Assembly (NCBI GenBank): GCA_963778165.1
Contig: CAVZTE010000007.1
Coordinates: forward strand, 62,001-126,000
DNA length: 64,000 nt
Direction: 5' to 3'
From: Bog-756 sp963778165
Lineage (GTDB): Bacteria; Actinomycetota; Acidimicrobiia; Acidimicrobiales; RAAP-2
Shown: positions 52,108 to 60,974 of the stretch, piece after piece
How positions within the stretch are numbered: position 1 is the stretch's first letter
How the letters are laid out: every line of letters begins with the position of its first letter
The notes under the pieces: model-generated
Database searches by the model: none
Told to the model about the DNA's origin: nothing
Seen by the model: the letters and a program-made list of their open reading frames with translations, nothing else
Made by a program: the position numbers and the translations under genes

Positions 52108-52890
52108 CTACGGCTTGAAGCGGTACCCGATCCCGCGCACCGTCAGCACGTGCTTGGGATCGGCCGGGTTGGGTTCGATCTTCTTGCGGAGCCGCTTGAC
52201 GTGGGTGTCGAGCGTGCGGCTGTCGCCCATGGTCCGGTTCCGCCAGATCCGCTCCATGCACTGCTGTCTGGTGACCACCCGGCCGGTCTCGGAGACCAGC
52301 AGGGTCAAGAGGTCGAACTCCTTGCGGGAGAGGTCGATCTCCCTGCCTCCCATGGTGGCCACCCGGAGGGACACGTCGATGCACACCGGGCCGAGGCGGA
52401 GAACGCCGGTCGGCGGGCTGTCCGACGAGATTGCCTCTGGTGGACGGCCGATCCGCCGCAGGACGGCCCGGATCCGCGCCGTCAGCTCCCGCGGTCTGGG
52501 CGGCTTGGTGATGTGGTCGGCGGCGCCGGCCTCCAGGGCCAGCACGGCATCGAGCTCGTCGTCGCGCGAGGTGACCATGATGACCGGGACCGTGGACATG
52601 GCGGCGATGCGCCGGAAGGTCGACAGTCCCTGCGAGTCGGCCAGCTCCATGTCCAACAGGACCAGTGAGGGGGAGGCCGAAGAGACCAGGGAGATGCCTG
52701 CTTCACCGTCCTCGGCGGTGACCACGTCGAATCCCTCGACCGAGAGGGTGGCGGCCAGCGAGTCACGCGACTGGGTGTCGTCGTCGATGATCAGGATGGT
52801 GGGATGCCCGAGGGGTGGGAGTACCGGATCGTCGATCTCGCGGAACGCCAAAATCACCGGGGCACCGTGCCCGACGGCCACCGGGTGCAC
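52108..52890 (-). CDS. OmpR-type response regulator with atypical receiver
   Basis: A 260-residue response regulator. The receiver begins TILIIDDDTQSRDSLAATL; the phosphoacceptor is in LVLLDMELADSQG, and a lysine follows in ADHITKPPRPREL. The usual LPGxDG after the phosphoacceptor and KPF near the end are altered (ELADSQG; KPP). The winged helix is normal (LSRKEFDLLTLLV, RTLDTHVKRLRKKIEPNP, VRGIGYRFKP). No kinase is nearby, so it is an orphan. An N-terminal extension of about 29 residues precedes the receiver; the true start may be internal. Confidence 0.85.
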   Translation of the reverse strand: MHPVAVGHGAPVILAFREIDDPVLPPLGHPTILIIDDDTQSRDSLAATLSVEGFDVVTAEDGEAGISLVSSASPSLVLLDMELADSQGLSTFRRIAAMSTVPVIMVTSRDDELDAVLALEAGAADHITKPPRPRELTARIRAVLRRIGRPPEAISSDSPPTGVLRLGPVCIDVSLRVATMGGREIDLSRKEFDLLTLLVSETGRVVTRQQCMERIWRNRTMGDSRTLDTHVKRLRKKIEPNPADPKHVLTVRGIGYRFKP

Positions 52891-53236
52891 CCGGTGGCGT
52901 CCGGACCAGGTTGATGGCGCCGTCCCGACTCGCTCCGGAACGGGTGCCTCGCTGCTGGGGGTGTGGCGGTTGCCGTGAGAGGCGGGGGAGGCCAGGTCCG
53001 CGGCCGGAGGGCATCCGACCGGGCCGGCTCACCCGGTCGGGTCGACGGCCGTACCGGGCGTGCGCACTCGTTGTGGCGATTGGCTGGCATCCCTACTCAC
53101 CCTAAGAAGGCCAGGTGAACGTGATGCAATCTTCATGTCACTTAAAGATGAATGGTGGGTAATCTTCCTGCGCCCATGGTCGCGGGGGATTGATCCGGCC
53201 CGCCACGGCCAACCCTCTGTCATCAGCGCGCCACCG
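52891..53236. promoter_or_regulatory. Intergenic region upstream of the second response regulator
   Basis: This 346-bp gap separates the desaturase stop from the response-regulator start; both genes are on the minus strand. An AT-richer stretch at about 53120-53170, with ATCTTCAT and AAGATGAAT words, is the most promoter-like part. A single GTTCACC word (minus strand, near 53115) lacks the 11-nt periodicity of a PHO box. No gene, RNA or strong hairpin was found. Confidence 0.35.
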
Positions 53237-54184
53237 TCAGTTCGAGGACAGCGCCTTCCACAAGGACCGGTAGTTGGGGTAGGTGATGCCCTCGGTGACG
53301 TAGCCGGCCCGCTCCAGCTCGGCATGGAACGCCGGCAGGTTGCGGAAGGGGATCCCCATGTCCACGTGGTGGGCCAGGTGCCACCCGGTGTTGTACGGCA
53401 CGAACCAGAACCGGGCCAGCCAGCCCTGCTTCACGTTGTGCGTGGTGACCCGCCGGTCCGAGCCCGCTTCGAGGCCCCCGTGCTCGGCGATGGCCCGGAG
53501 CCGGTTGAGCACCCGCCACTGGGTCATCCACGGCAGCCACCACAACAGGGGGTAGATCCACCACCGCCCGGTGGCGGCCCACATGACTGCCCACAGCACC
53601 ACCTGGACCCCCAGGATCGACGCCGCCACCCGTCGCGACGAAGGGGACCGGAGTCCCTTGAACAGCGGGGTGAAGTTCTTCCAGCCGGAGATGCCCACGG
53701 CATCACGGAACAGGCGCCGGGCCAGGGTGCGCCGGTCGCACCGGTATCCGCCGTAGAAGGCCATGTCCGGCTCGCGGGGACCGAACTCCTCTTTGTGGTG
53801 GGCGAAGTGGCTCCGCCGGTAGATGGTGATCGGCGTCCAGGTCGGATAGGCGATGAGCCAGGTGCCGATCCAGTCGTTGGCCCGCTTGTCGGTGAACAGC
53901 AACTTGTGGGCGGCCTCGTGCATGAGGATGGCGAAGCGGGCATACACCGGGCCCATCAGAATGAAGGCGGCCAGGTAGGCCAGGGGGTTGCCGATCCACA
54001 CCGCGCCCCCGATCAGCACCACCACCCAGAGCCAGACCGACACCACGGTGAAGGCGTTGCGCCCGTTGCTGATCCGACGGAGGCCCTGACGCAGCTCGGG
54101 CCGGGCCATACCGTTGTCGAGGAGCCGGTCGGTCGGGAAGACCTCCGGCCGGGCCGCGGGATCGGCCACCATGGTGGTTGCCAT
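53237..54184 (-). CDS. Membrane fatty acid desaturase family protein
   Basis: A 315-residue di-iron membrane desaturase or hydroxylase. Three histidine boxes are present: HEAAHKL, HFAHHKEEF and HLAHHVDMG. Two hydrophobic hairpins precede and separate them (VVSVWLWVVVLIGGAVW, VQVVLWAVMWAA). The substrate could be a lipid or a carotenoid. ATG 54184 (MATTMVADPAARP) was chosen; ATG 54193 is possible. It is divergent from a PaaX-like regulator with only 30 bp between starts. Confidence 0.88.
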   Translation of the reverse strand: MATTMVADPAARPEVFPTDRLLDNGMARPELRQGLRRISNGRNAFTVVSVWLWVVVLIGGAVWIGNPLAYLAAFILMGPVYARFAILMHEAAHKLLFTDKRANDWIGTWLIAYPTWTPITIYRRSHFAHHKEEFGPREPDMAFYGGYRCDRRTLARRLFRDAVGISGWKNFTPLFKGLRSPSSRRVAASILGVQVVLWAVMWAATGRWWIYPLLWWLPWMTQWRVLNRLRAIAEHGGLEAGSDRRVTTHNVKQGWLARFWFVPYNTGWHLAHHVDMGIPFRNLPAFHAELERAGYVTEGITYPNYRSLWKALSSN

Positions 54185-54214
54185 GGGTACCATATTACTG
54201 ATATCAACCAACTG

Positions 54215-54979
54215 ATGCAAGAAGGTAATACAGAAGGCGGAGCGAAGCCGCTGACCGCCCGCTCGGTCCTGGCCAGTGCGCTGTTGGGGGAGGATCCCCC
54301 TGAGCTCCCGGTGGCCCATCTGGTCCACCTGGCCGGCCTGTTCGGGATCAGCGACAACCGGGCCCGGGTGGCCCTGAGCCGGATGGCGGCGGCCGGTGAG
54401 GTGGTCACCGACGGAAGCGGCCGGTACCGGTTGACCGGCCACCTGCTCGATCGGCTGGGGCGCCAGACCGCCAGCCGGAGCGGGGAGGTCCGGCCGTGGA
54501 ACGGGTGGTGGCACATGGCCGTGGTCACCGGCTCGGGCCGGGCTGCCGAGGAACGCCAGAGCCGGCGGAAGGATCTGGCCCTGGCCCGGATGGCCGAATA
54601 CCGGGAGGGGGTGTGGCTGCGTCCGGACAATATCGACCTGGTCCCGGACCCGGGCCACCATCCTCATCTGACTCTGTTCACCTCGGCCCCCGCCGGGGAT
54701 CCCGTCGCCCTGGCCTCGGGTCTGTGGGATCTGGCCGGTTGGGACCGGCGGGCCCGGGAGCTGCTCGGGCAGCTGGAGGCGTTGCCCCCCGCAGGCCCGG
54801 CCGACCTGGCCCCCGGCTTCGAGCTGTCCGCCGCGGTCCTCCGTCACCTCCAGGCCGACCCCCTGCTTCCTACCGAGCTGCTGCCGGCCGGTTGGTCCGG
54901 GACGGAACTGCGGGTGGTCTATGACCGGTGGGACCACGAGTACCGGCGGGTCCTGGCCATCTGGGCCCGGTCGGCCTGA
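54215..54979 (+). CDS. PaaX-like transcriptional regulator
   Basis: A 254-residue protein with a PaaX-type winged helix: LTARSVLASALLGEDPPELP, then LFGISDNRARVALSRMAAAGEVV and GRYRLTGHLLDR. The PaaX-C-like middle (WNGWWHMAVVTGSGRAAEERQSRRKDLALA) and a C-terminal YDRWDHEYRRVLAIW segment follow. ATG 54215 was chosen. PaaX proteins respond to acyl-CoA thioesters in known cases. The 30-bp divergent gap with the desaturase, with the palindrome TGATATCA at 54199-54206, suggests direct control of it. Confidence 0.85.
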   Translation: MQEGNTEGGAKPLTARSVLASALLGEDPPELPVAHLVHLAGLFGISDNRARVALSRMAAAGEVVTDGSGRYRLTGHLLDRLGRQTASRSGEVRPWNGWWHMAVVTGSGRAAEERQSRRKDLALARMAEYREGVWLRPDNIDLVPDPGHHPHLTLFTSAPAGDPVALASGLWDLAGWDRRARELLGQLEALPPAGPADLAPGFELSAAVLRHLQADPLLPTELLPAGWSGTELRVVYDRWDHEYRRVLAIWARSA

Positions 54980-55095
54980 GCTTCGGGGGCGGTCCGCCCG
55001 GAGCTCGCCCACTGGCACCGGTCCGGTCCGGGTACGGGGACTTATGATCAGCCGGCCGGGGCCGACCGCCCCCTTGTGGCCGCACTGGAGGTCTG

Positions 55096-55965
55096 ATGTC
55101 GCAACCACCCACGTCCGGAACCGAACCGACCGGGCCCTTCGCCGGCAAGGTGGTGGTGATCACCGGAGGGGCCCGGGGCCAGGGACGGAGCCACGCGGTG
55201 GAGTTCGCCCGCCTGGGGGCCGATGTGGCGGTGTGCGATCTCGGCCATGACCTGGCCACGGTGAGCTATCCGCTGGGCACCGCCGACGATCTGGCCGAGA
55301 CGGTGCGGCTGGTGGAGGCGCAGGGCCGCCGGTGCATCAGTGCCATCGTCGACGTCCGGGACCTGACGGCCGTGGTGGAGTTCGTCGACGGCGTCCATGG
55401 CGCCCTCGGATCGGTCGACGTCATGGTGGCCAACGCCGGGGTCTCGTCACTGGGCTCCATCTGCACCATGGACGCCACCGAGTGGAGCGAGACGGTCGAC
55501 ACCAATCTGGGTGGGGTGTTCAACGCCCTCCGGGCCGCCGCTCCCCACATGCGGCGGCAACGACAGGGCCGGATCATCGCCATCTCCTCGATGATGGGCC
55601 GGTCCTCCAACCCCGGCATCGCCGCCTACGTGGCCTCCAAGTGGGGAGTGATCGGCCTGTGTAAGTCGGCGGCCTTCGAACTGGCCGGCTTCGGCGTGAC
55701 GGTCAACGCCGTGGCCCCGGGGAACGTCTCCACCCCGATGATCCACAACGACCAGCTCTACGGCCTGATGCGCCCGGACCTCGAGCACCCCACCCGGGAG
55801 GACGTGGCCCCGGGCATGGCCGCCCTCCATGTCCAGCCGGTGCCGTGGTTGGAGCCCGAGGAGATCACGGCGGCCGTGGTGTTCCTGGCCTCCGAGTCGG
55901 CCCGGCACATCACCGGTACGGTCATCGATGTGGACGCCGGGGCCTCGGCCCGCTTCACGGCGTAG
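55096..55965 (+). CDS. Mycofactocin-coupled-type SDR oxidoreductase
   Basis: A 289-residue SDR whose N-terminus VVVITGGARGQGRSHAVEFA is typical of the mycofactocin-dependent subfamily (carveol-dehydrogenase-like), in which NAD is held tightly. Other motifs are VANAGVSSLG, ISSMMGRSS, YVASKWGVIGLC and NAVAPGNVSTPMI. Residues 30-80 contain the subfamily insertion (HDLATVSYPLGTADDLAETV). No mycofactocin biosynthesis genes are in the window. It follows the PaaX gene by 116 bp. Confidence 0.88.
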   Translation: MSQPPTSGTEPTGPFAGKVVVITGGARGQGRSHAVEFARLGADVAVCDLGHDLATVSYPLGTADDLAETVRLVEAQGRRCISAIVDVRDLTAVVEFVDGVHGALGSVDVMVANAGVSSLGSICTMDATEWSETVDTNLGGVFNALRAAAPHMRRQRQGRIIAISSMMGRSSNPGIAAYVASKWGVIGLCKSAAFELAGFGVTVNAVAPGNVSTPMIHNDQLYGLMRPDLEHPTREDVAPGMAALHVQPVPWLEPEEITAAVVFLASESARHITGTVIDVDAGASARFTA

Positions 55966-55985
55966 GCGCCCTCATCGGACCCGGT

Positions 55986-58250
55986 TCACTGGCGGGCCAT
56001 GGCCGCCCGGGCCTCGGCCTCGGCCTGGCTGTCCCGCTCGGTCGGCTCCTGATGGAACAGGGTCACATCCAGCCGTTCGAGGCGTCCTTCGAAGGGGAAG
56101 GGACCCGAGTACCGCCTGCTCACCGGGGAACCGTGGTCGTAGCCGATGCTCGGGCCCACACTGGAGATCATGGACATGACGAACGGAACGTCCATCGATC
56201 CACACGTGGCGCCGTCGACCACCAGGTCGGCCTGGCCGCCCTGCCCGGTCCGGCGGAAGCGGACACCGACCACCGCCCGCCCCGGCGGGAGGGAGCCGGT
56301 CGACTCCACGATGTGGTGGTCGTCGAAGCAGTTGTAGTCCAGTACCAGGCGGTCGTCCTGGATGAACAGGCTCACCCCGGAGTTCTCGGTGCCGGTGGCG
56401 TAGAGCACACCGCCGGCCCCCTCCGGTCGCTCGATGGCCGCGGCCATGTCCCAGCCCCGGCCACCCAGGGCCGGTGCCACCTGGCCCGGAAGCGGTGACA
56501 TGGGGGGGAAGTAGGAGTACTGCCGGCTGGTGGGATGGGGCGACCGGTCGTGGTACCGGGTGAAGAACAGCTCGATGGTCCGGTCGTCGAGAGGCAGCAC
56601 GCCATACTCCTCGGCCTGGCGCCACCACAGGTCCACCAGCTCGGTGACCTTGTCGGGCATCGAAGCGGCCAGGTCCCGGCACTCGGAGCGGTCCTCGGCC
56701 AGGTGGTAGAGCTCCCACCTGTCGTCCTCGAACGGCACGCCCGACTGGTGCCGGGTCACCGCCTTCCACCCGTCGGAGTAGATGGCCCGGTGGCCCATCA
56801 TCTCGAAGTACTGGGCCTGCTTCTTCGTGGGCTCATCGGGGGCGTCGAAGGTGTAGCGCATGGACACCCCGGAGATGGGGATCTGCTCCAGGCCCTTGTA
56901 GGTGGCCGGAGCCTCCACCCCCAGGGTGTCGTAGATGGTGGGCACGATGTCATTGACGTGATGGAACTGGTCGCGCAACCCCCCCCGCTCGGCGATGCCC
57001 GCCGGCCAGTGCACGATGAGCGGGACGTGGACCCCACCCTCATGGGTGTTCTGCTTGTACCACTTGAAGGGGGTGTTGCCGGCCTGGGCCCATCCCCACG
57101 GGTAGTTGGTGTGGCTGTGGGGCCCACCGATGTCATCGAGTCGCTCGACGGCCTGGTCCGGGCTCTCGGCCAGGAAGTTGAAGTACTTCATCTCGTGCAG
57201 GACGCCGAAGGGCCCACCCTCCTGGCTGGCCCCGTTGTCCGACAGCAGGATGATCATGGTGTTGTCGAGCTGGCCCAGCGCCTCCAGGCCCTCGACCAAC
57301 CGGCCGATCTGGGCGTCGGTGTGCTCGAGGAAGGCGGCAAAGGCCTCCTGGAGACGGGCGGCCAGGAGGCGCTGGTTCTCCGGCAGGGTGTCCCACGCCT
57401 CCACCCCGGGGTTGCGGGGGGCCAACTCGGTGTCGGGGGGAAGCAGCCCCATCTCCAACTGGCGGGCGAACCACTGCTGGCGGGCCACGTCCCACCCGGC
57501 GTCGAACCGGCCCCGGTACTTCTCGAGGTACTCGGCCGGGGCCTGATGGGGGGCGTGCATGGCGCCGAAGGCCAGGTAGGTGAAGAACGGCCGGTCGGGA
57601 CGGATGGACCGGGTGTCGTGGATGAAGCCGAGGGCGTGGTCGACCAGGTCCTCACTCAGGTGGTAGCCCTCGTCCGGCCCGGCCGGCGGCTCGATGCTGT
57701 GGTTGTCGTACACCAGCTCGGGGTGGAACTGGTCGGTCTCGCCCTCGAGGAACCCGTAGTAACGGTCGAAGCCGCGTTGGCACGGCCACTGGTCGTAGGG
57801 GCCGGCGGCCGAGGCATTCTCCATGCTGCACAGATGCCACTTCCCCAGGGCGAAGGTGGCGTATCCGGTGTCCCGCAACACCTCGGCCACCGTGGCGGCG
57901 TGGTTGGTGATGTGCCCGCGCATGTGGGGATAGCCGCTGTCGAAGTTGGACAGGGAACGCATCCCGACCGAGTGGTGGTTGCGCCCGGTCAGCAGCGACG
58001 CCCGGGTCGGGGAGCACAGCGGGGTGACGTGGAAGTTGGTGTACCGGAGCCCGCCGGCAGCCAGGCGGTCGATGTTGGGGGTGGCCAGGTCGGAGCCGTA
58101 GCAGCCGAAGTGGGAGAACCCGGTGTCGTCGAGCAGGATGAGCACCACGTTGGGGGCGTCCTCCCCCGGGTGGGCCGGGGTGGGCCACCACGGTGACGAC
58201 TCGGCCTGGGTCTGGTTGATCACGCCGTCGAACCGGTCGTACTGCTTCAT
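55986..58250 (-). CDS. Arylsulfatase-type sulfatase
   Basis: A 754-residue type I sulfatase. The formylglycine motif CSPTRASLLTGR follows THFHVTPL-like YTNFHVTPL. The metal-binding start NVVLILLDDTGFSHFG, the GKWHLCSM lysine/histidine segment and the SDNGASQEGG aspartate segment are present. Its C-terminal ~150 residues form a beta-rich extension typical of large actinobacterial AtsA-like enzymes. No signal peptide is seen. ATG 58250 follows AAAGGAAC. It needs a formylglycine-generating enzyme, which is not in the window. Confidence 0.93.
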   Translation of the reverse strand: MKQYDRFDGVINQTQAESSPWWPTPAHPGEDAPNVVLILLDDTGFSHFGCYGSDLATPNIDRLAAGGLRYTNFHVTPLCSPTRASLLTGRNHHSVGMRSLSNFDSGYPHMRGHITNHAATVAEVLRDTGYATFALGKWHLCSMENASAAGPYDQWPCQRGFDRYYGFLEGETDQFHPELVYDNHSIEPPAGPDEGYHLSEDLVDHALGFIHDTRSIRPDRPFFTYLAFGAMHAPHQAPAEYLEKYRGRFDAGWDVARQQWFARQLEMGLLPPDTELAPRNPGVEAWDTLPENQRLLAARLQEAFAAFLEHTDAQIGRLVEGLEALGQLDNTMIILLSDNGASQEGGPFGVLHEMKYFNFLAESPDQAVERLDDIGGPHSHTNYPWGWAQAGNTPFKWYKQNTHEGGVHVPLIVHWPAGIAERGGLRDQFHHVNDIVPTIYDTLGVEAPATYKGLEQIPISGVSMRYTFDAPDEPTKKQAQYFEMMGHRAIYSDGWKAVTRHQSGVPFEDDRWELYHLAEDRSECRDLAASMPDKVTELVDLWWRQAEEYGVLPLDDRTIELFFTRYHDRSPHPTSRQYSYFPPMSPLPGQVAPALGGRGWDMAAAIERPEGAGGVLYATGTENSGVSLFIQDDRLVLDYNCFDDHHIVESTGSLPPGRAVVGVRFRRTGQGGQADLVVDGATCGSMDVPFVMSMISSVGPSIGYDHGSPVSRRYSGPFPFEGRLERLDVTLFHQEPTERDSQAEAEARAAMARQ

Positions 58251-58319
58251 GATGTTCCTTTGCTCGGCGATGGAGGGGTGGGGCGGTGCCTCCCGGGCCC
58301 GATATTGTGACACCCGGTC

Positions 58320-58411
58320 TGACGATACATTGGGTGGTCCGGCCATGGTCGGCGGGTACACGTTCGGTGACCCGGGCCCGGCCCGGGCGTCCACACCGGT
58401 GACGATAGATT
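58320..58411. repeat. Direct repeat in the sulfatase/beta-propeller divergent region
   Basis: TGACGATACATT (58320-58331) recurs as TGACGATAGATT (58400-58411), 80 bp away. Each is followed by a GGTCCGGC word (58338, 58426). They lie between divergent genes and could be binding sites for a shared regulator. Confidence 0.35.
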
Positions 58412-58475
58412 CACTGGGGCACACGGTCCGGCGAACTGCCCGCCGACCGCCACTAGGGAGGGGTACACGTCGAAG

Positions 58476-59384
58476 ATGGCCGGCCGCTACGCACTTCCCC
58501 GGCCTTCCCCGGACCGCTCCCAGGTGGTGGTGCCGGCCCCTGGCGAGGGCTCGGGCTACTGGGCCGGAGGGCCGACGGCCACCGTCGACAGCCAAGGGGT
58601 GGTCTGGTTGGCCTACCGGCTGCGTCGCCCGGTAGGTGCCGGCCGCGGGTACGCCAATGTGGTGGCCCGCTCCGAGGACGGTGTGGAGTTCGAGACGGTG
58701 ACGGTCCTGACCCGCGAGGAGTTCGAGTGTGACTCGTTGGAGCGACCGGCCCTGGTCCGGGCGGACGACGGAACCTGGCGCCTGTACGTGAGCTGTGCCA
58801 CTCCCGGCACCAAGCACTGGCGGGTCGACGTGTTGGTGGCCGACGATCCGTCGAGCTTCAGACCAGGGACGGCCACCACCGTGCTCCCCGGGGACGACAT
58901 GGTCGGCGTCAAGGATCCGGTGGTGAAGAACGACGGCGACCGGTGGCACATCTGGCTGTGCTGTCATCCGCTGGACCTCCCCGACGACACCGACCGGATG
59001 TCCACGCGTTACGGGACCAGCACCGACGGCCGGCGGTGGGACCTGCAAGGCGTGGCCCTGGCCGGACGACCGGGTACCTGGGATCAGCGGGGCACCAGGG
59101 TGGCCGAGGTGGTGCACCGGGAGGGCCGGTGGCTGGCCTACTACGACGGCCGGGCCGACAAGGAGGAGAACGCCGAGGAGCGGACCGGCTTCGCCGCCGG
59201 TGACGAGCCCGGGATGCTGGTGGCCGAGGACGGGTGTGTGGGTGCCTGGCCCGACGGCCAGGGATCGCTGCGCTACGTGTCGCTGGTCCCGCTAGCCGAC
59301 GGAGGCACCCGCCTGTACTACGAGACCAGCCGGCGGGACGGGGCCCACGACTTGCGAACGGAGTACGTGCCGCCCTCGCGGTAG
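58476..59384 (+). CDS. Five-bladed beta-propeller protein, glycosidase (GH43/GH32-like) fold
   Basis: A 302-residue soluble protein with repeated beta-propeller blades, each with a Trp/Tyr and acidic residues: PTATVDSQGVVWLAYRLRRP, SLERPALVRADDGTWRLYVS, VKDPVVKNDGDRWHIWLCC and GRWLAYYDGRADKEENA. The pattern resembles the arabinanase/levansucrase/invertase superfamily but I cannot assign an activity. No signal peptide is visible. Its last 67 nt overlap the convergent sulfotransferase gene. ATG 58476 is far (14 nt) from GGGAGGGG. Confidence 0.7.
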   Translation: MAGRYALPRPSPDRSQVVVPAPGEGSGYWAGGPTATVDSQGVVWLAYRLRRPVGAGRGYANVVARSEDGVEFETVTVLTREEFECDSLERPALVRADDGTWRLYVSCATPGTKHWRVDVLVADDPSSFRPGTATTVLPGDDMVGVKDPVVKNDGDRWHIWLCCHPLDLPDDTDRMSTRYGTSTDGRRWDLQGVALAGRPGTWDQRGTRVAEVVHREGRWLAYYDGRADKEENAEERTGFAAGDEPGMLVAEDGCVGAWPDGQGSLRYVSLVPLADGGTRLYYETSRRDGAHDLRTEYVPPSR

Positions 59385-60292
59385 GTGCGCCAGGTTTCGA
59401 GGTCCCAGCCCGTCTCCTCTTCGATCAGGGCGATGTCGTCGTCGAAGTAGCTGACCAGCTGGGCCCGGTCGGCCTCTTGCAGCTCCGGCCGGTGCTGAGG
59501 GGTCCGCTGGAGGAGCCACTGGAGGGGCAGGCTGGCCTTGCGCCATACCTGGGGTGGGAAGTGGCTGCCCAGGGCGGCTCCGTGGCGGAAGGCCGTGCGT
59601 AGGGCCTGGGTGTAGAGCGAGGGGGAGACGTACCCGCCCACATTCCTGGGGGGAATCTCGTCGATCACGCCCTCTTCCACCCCGAGGAACCGGCACACCC
59701 CGTCCAGTGTGGACGCCGGTTCCTCCACCAGCTCGCGGTACCGGATGATCAGGACCTGATGGCGGGGGAAGAGGCCGTAGAGGTGCTGTAGCTGCTGCCC
59801 GTAGAGGCCGGTGGACAGATACCGCCAGAACGGTCCCCACCCGGCCTCCTGGCGGGCCCGCTCCTGGGCGCAGGCGGTGAGGAAGTCACTGACGGGCTCG
59901 AGGCCGTCGGCCCACAGGTGGGCCCAGTTGGAGTAGGCCCGGTCGACCGGATCGCGCAGGATGACGATGAGTTGGGCCTCGGGGACGGCCCGGTGGACCC
60001 GCTCCTGGGCGGCGAAGTCGGACAGATAGAACGGGGTGCTCTCGCCCCGTCGGGTGCCGGGGGGTGCGTCGTCGAAGAGCCGCTCGTACTCGTCGGGGCG
60101 CCAGATCCACTCGCGATAGCTGTGGGCGTCGCCCGGGCCTCCGCCTTGCGTGGGAGGCGGCCCGTCGCACAGGAAGAACTTGGGCTCTTTGACTGCGGAC
60201 ATGAACAGCCCCGGATGTCGGTCCAGGGCGACATGGAGCGCGGTGGTGCCCGCCTTGGGGGCACCGATGACGAAGAAGTCAGGCAGCGACAC
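59318..60292 (-). CDS. PAPS-dependent sulfotransferase
   Basis: A 324-residue sulfotransferase that moves sulfate from PAPS to an acceptor. The 5'-phosphosulfate loop is VIGAPKAGTTALHVALD and the 3'-phosphate binding region is IVILRDPVDRAYSNWAHL. An EPKFFL motif and a YREWIW segment are present. It converges with and overlaps the beta-propeller gene by 67 nt, and overlaps the upstream membrane-protein gene by 14 nt. The neighbouring sulfatase suggests metabolism of a sulfated compound. Confidence 0.92.
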   Translation of the reverse strand: MSLPDFFVIGAPKAGTTALHVALDRHPGLFMSAVKEPKFFLCDGPPPTQGGGPGDAHSYREWIWRPDEYERLFDDAPPGTRRGESTPFYLSDFAAQERVHRAVPEAQLIVILRDPVDRAYSNWAHLWADGLEPVSDFLTACAQERARQEAGWGPFWRYLSTGLYGQQLQHLYGLFPRHQVLIIRYRELVEEPASTLDGVCRFLGVEEGVIDEIPPRNVGGYVSPSLYTQALRTAFRHGAALGSHFPPQVWRKASLPLQWLLQRTPQHRPELQEADRAQLVSYFDDDIALIEEETGWDLETWRTYREGGTYSVRKSWAPSRRLVS

Positions 60293-60974
60293 CCGGATCC
60301 GGTCTCGACCGCGGGGCGAAGGGCAGCGAGGTCAGGTCGGTGTCTGCCGGCGACACACCGTGCTGGCTCCCAGCCCGGCGCAGACGCCGCTCCCCGGCGA
60401 CCAGGGCCGCCACCAAGGCGGTGGCCAACACCAGGTCGGCCAGCCCGACGACGTCCTTGGTGGCGGCGTTGGTGACTGCCGCGAGCACCACGCTGGCCGA
60501 CATCACCACAACGGTAGCCAGTGCCACCGCGGCGTGCGGTCTGGACCGACGAAGCTCGCCACCGGAGCGGGTGAGCCCGAGAGCCAAGGCGGTCACCAGG
60601 ACCGCGAACACCAGGGCTCCCGGCCGGCTGAACACCAGGGCGGAGATGCGCGAATCACTGGCCGGCAGGGCGCCGATCCACTTGTACCCCTCCAGGAGGC
60701 AGACCGTGGCCAACAGGGCCAGCCCCGGGGAGCGCAGGGTGGGGTCGAAACCGGCGGCCGATGGTGTCGAGCCCGCGGCGACGGCCGCCCCGTCGGCGGC
60801 GCCGCCCAGGTCGACGGGCCCGAAGACGCCGACGTATGCGGCAGAGCCCGCCTCTTCGACATCCTGGCCATCAACGAGGAGGGTGAAGTGGGATCCGAGG
60901 GTGGAGCGTGTTCCGGCTCTTGCCTGCATGGGCCTCCGACCTGTCTCTATAAATACAACCGATTTAGTCGACAT
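60279..60974 (-). CDS. Hypothetical membrane protein, about four TM helices
   Basis: A 231-residue protein of unknown function. The first ~80 residues are soluble and Ala/Gly-rich. Four hydrophobic segments follow (LALLATVCLLEGYKWIGAL, ALVFAVLVTALALGL, AVALATVVVMSASVVLAAV, GLADLVLATALVAALVAG), then a basic tail. Its 3' end overlaps the sulfotransferase start by 14 nt, so it may be co-translated. The start may be ATG 60974 or ATG 60929 (after GGTCGGAGG). Confidence 0.65.
   Translation of the reverse strand: MSTKSVVFIETGRRPMQARAGTRSTLGSHFTLLVDGQDVEEAGSAAYVGVFGPVDLGGAADGAAVAAGSTPSAAGFDPTLRSPGLALLATVCLLEGYKWIGALPASDSRISALVFSRPGALVFAVLVTALALGLTRSGGELRRSRPHAAVALATVVVMSASVVLAAVTNAATKDVVGLADLVLATALVAALVAGERRLRRAGSQHGVSPADTDLTSLPFAPRSRPDPGVAA

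Noticed and set aside
53108..53125. Second PHO box upstream of the 52108-52890 response regulator
   Set aside because: Only one GTTCACC word is present, without the 11-nt repetition.
58251..59117. Extended sulfatase reading frame upstream of 58250
   Set aside because: The extra part is antisense to the beta-propeller gene and has no homology; ATG 58250 has a good ribosome-binding site.
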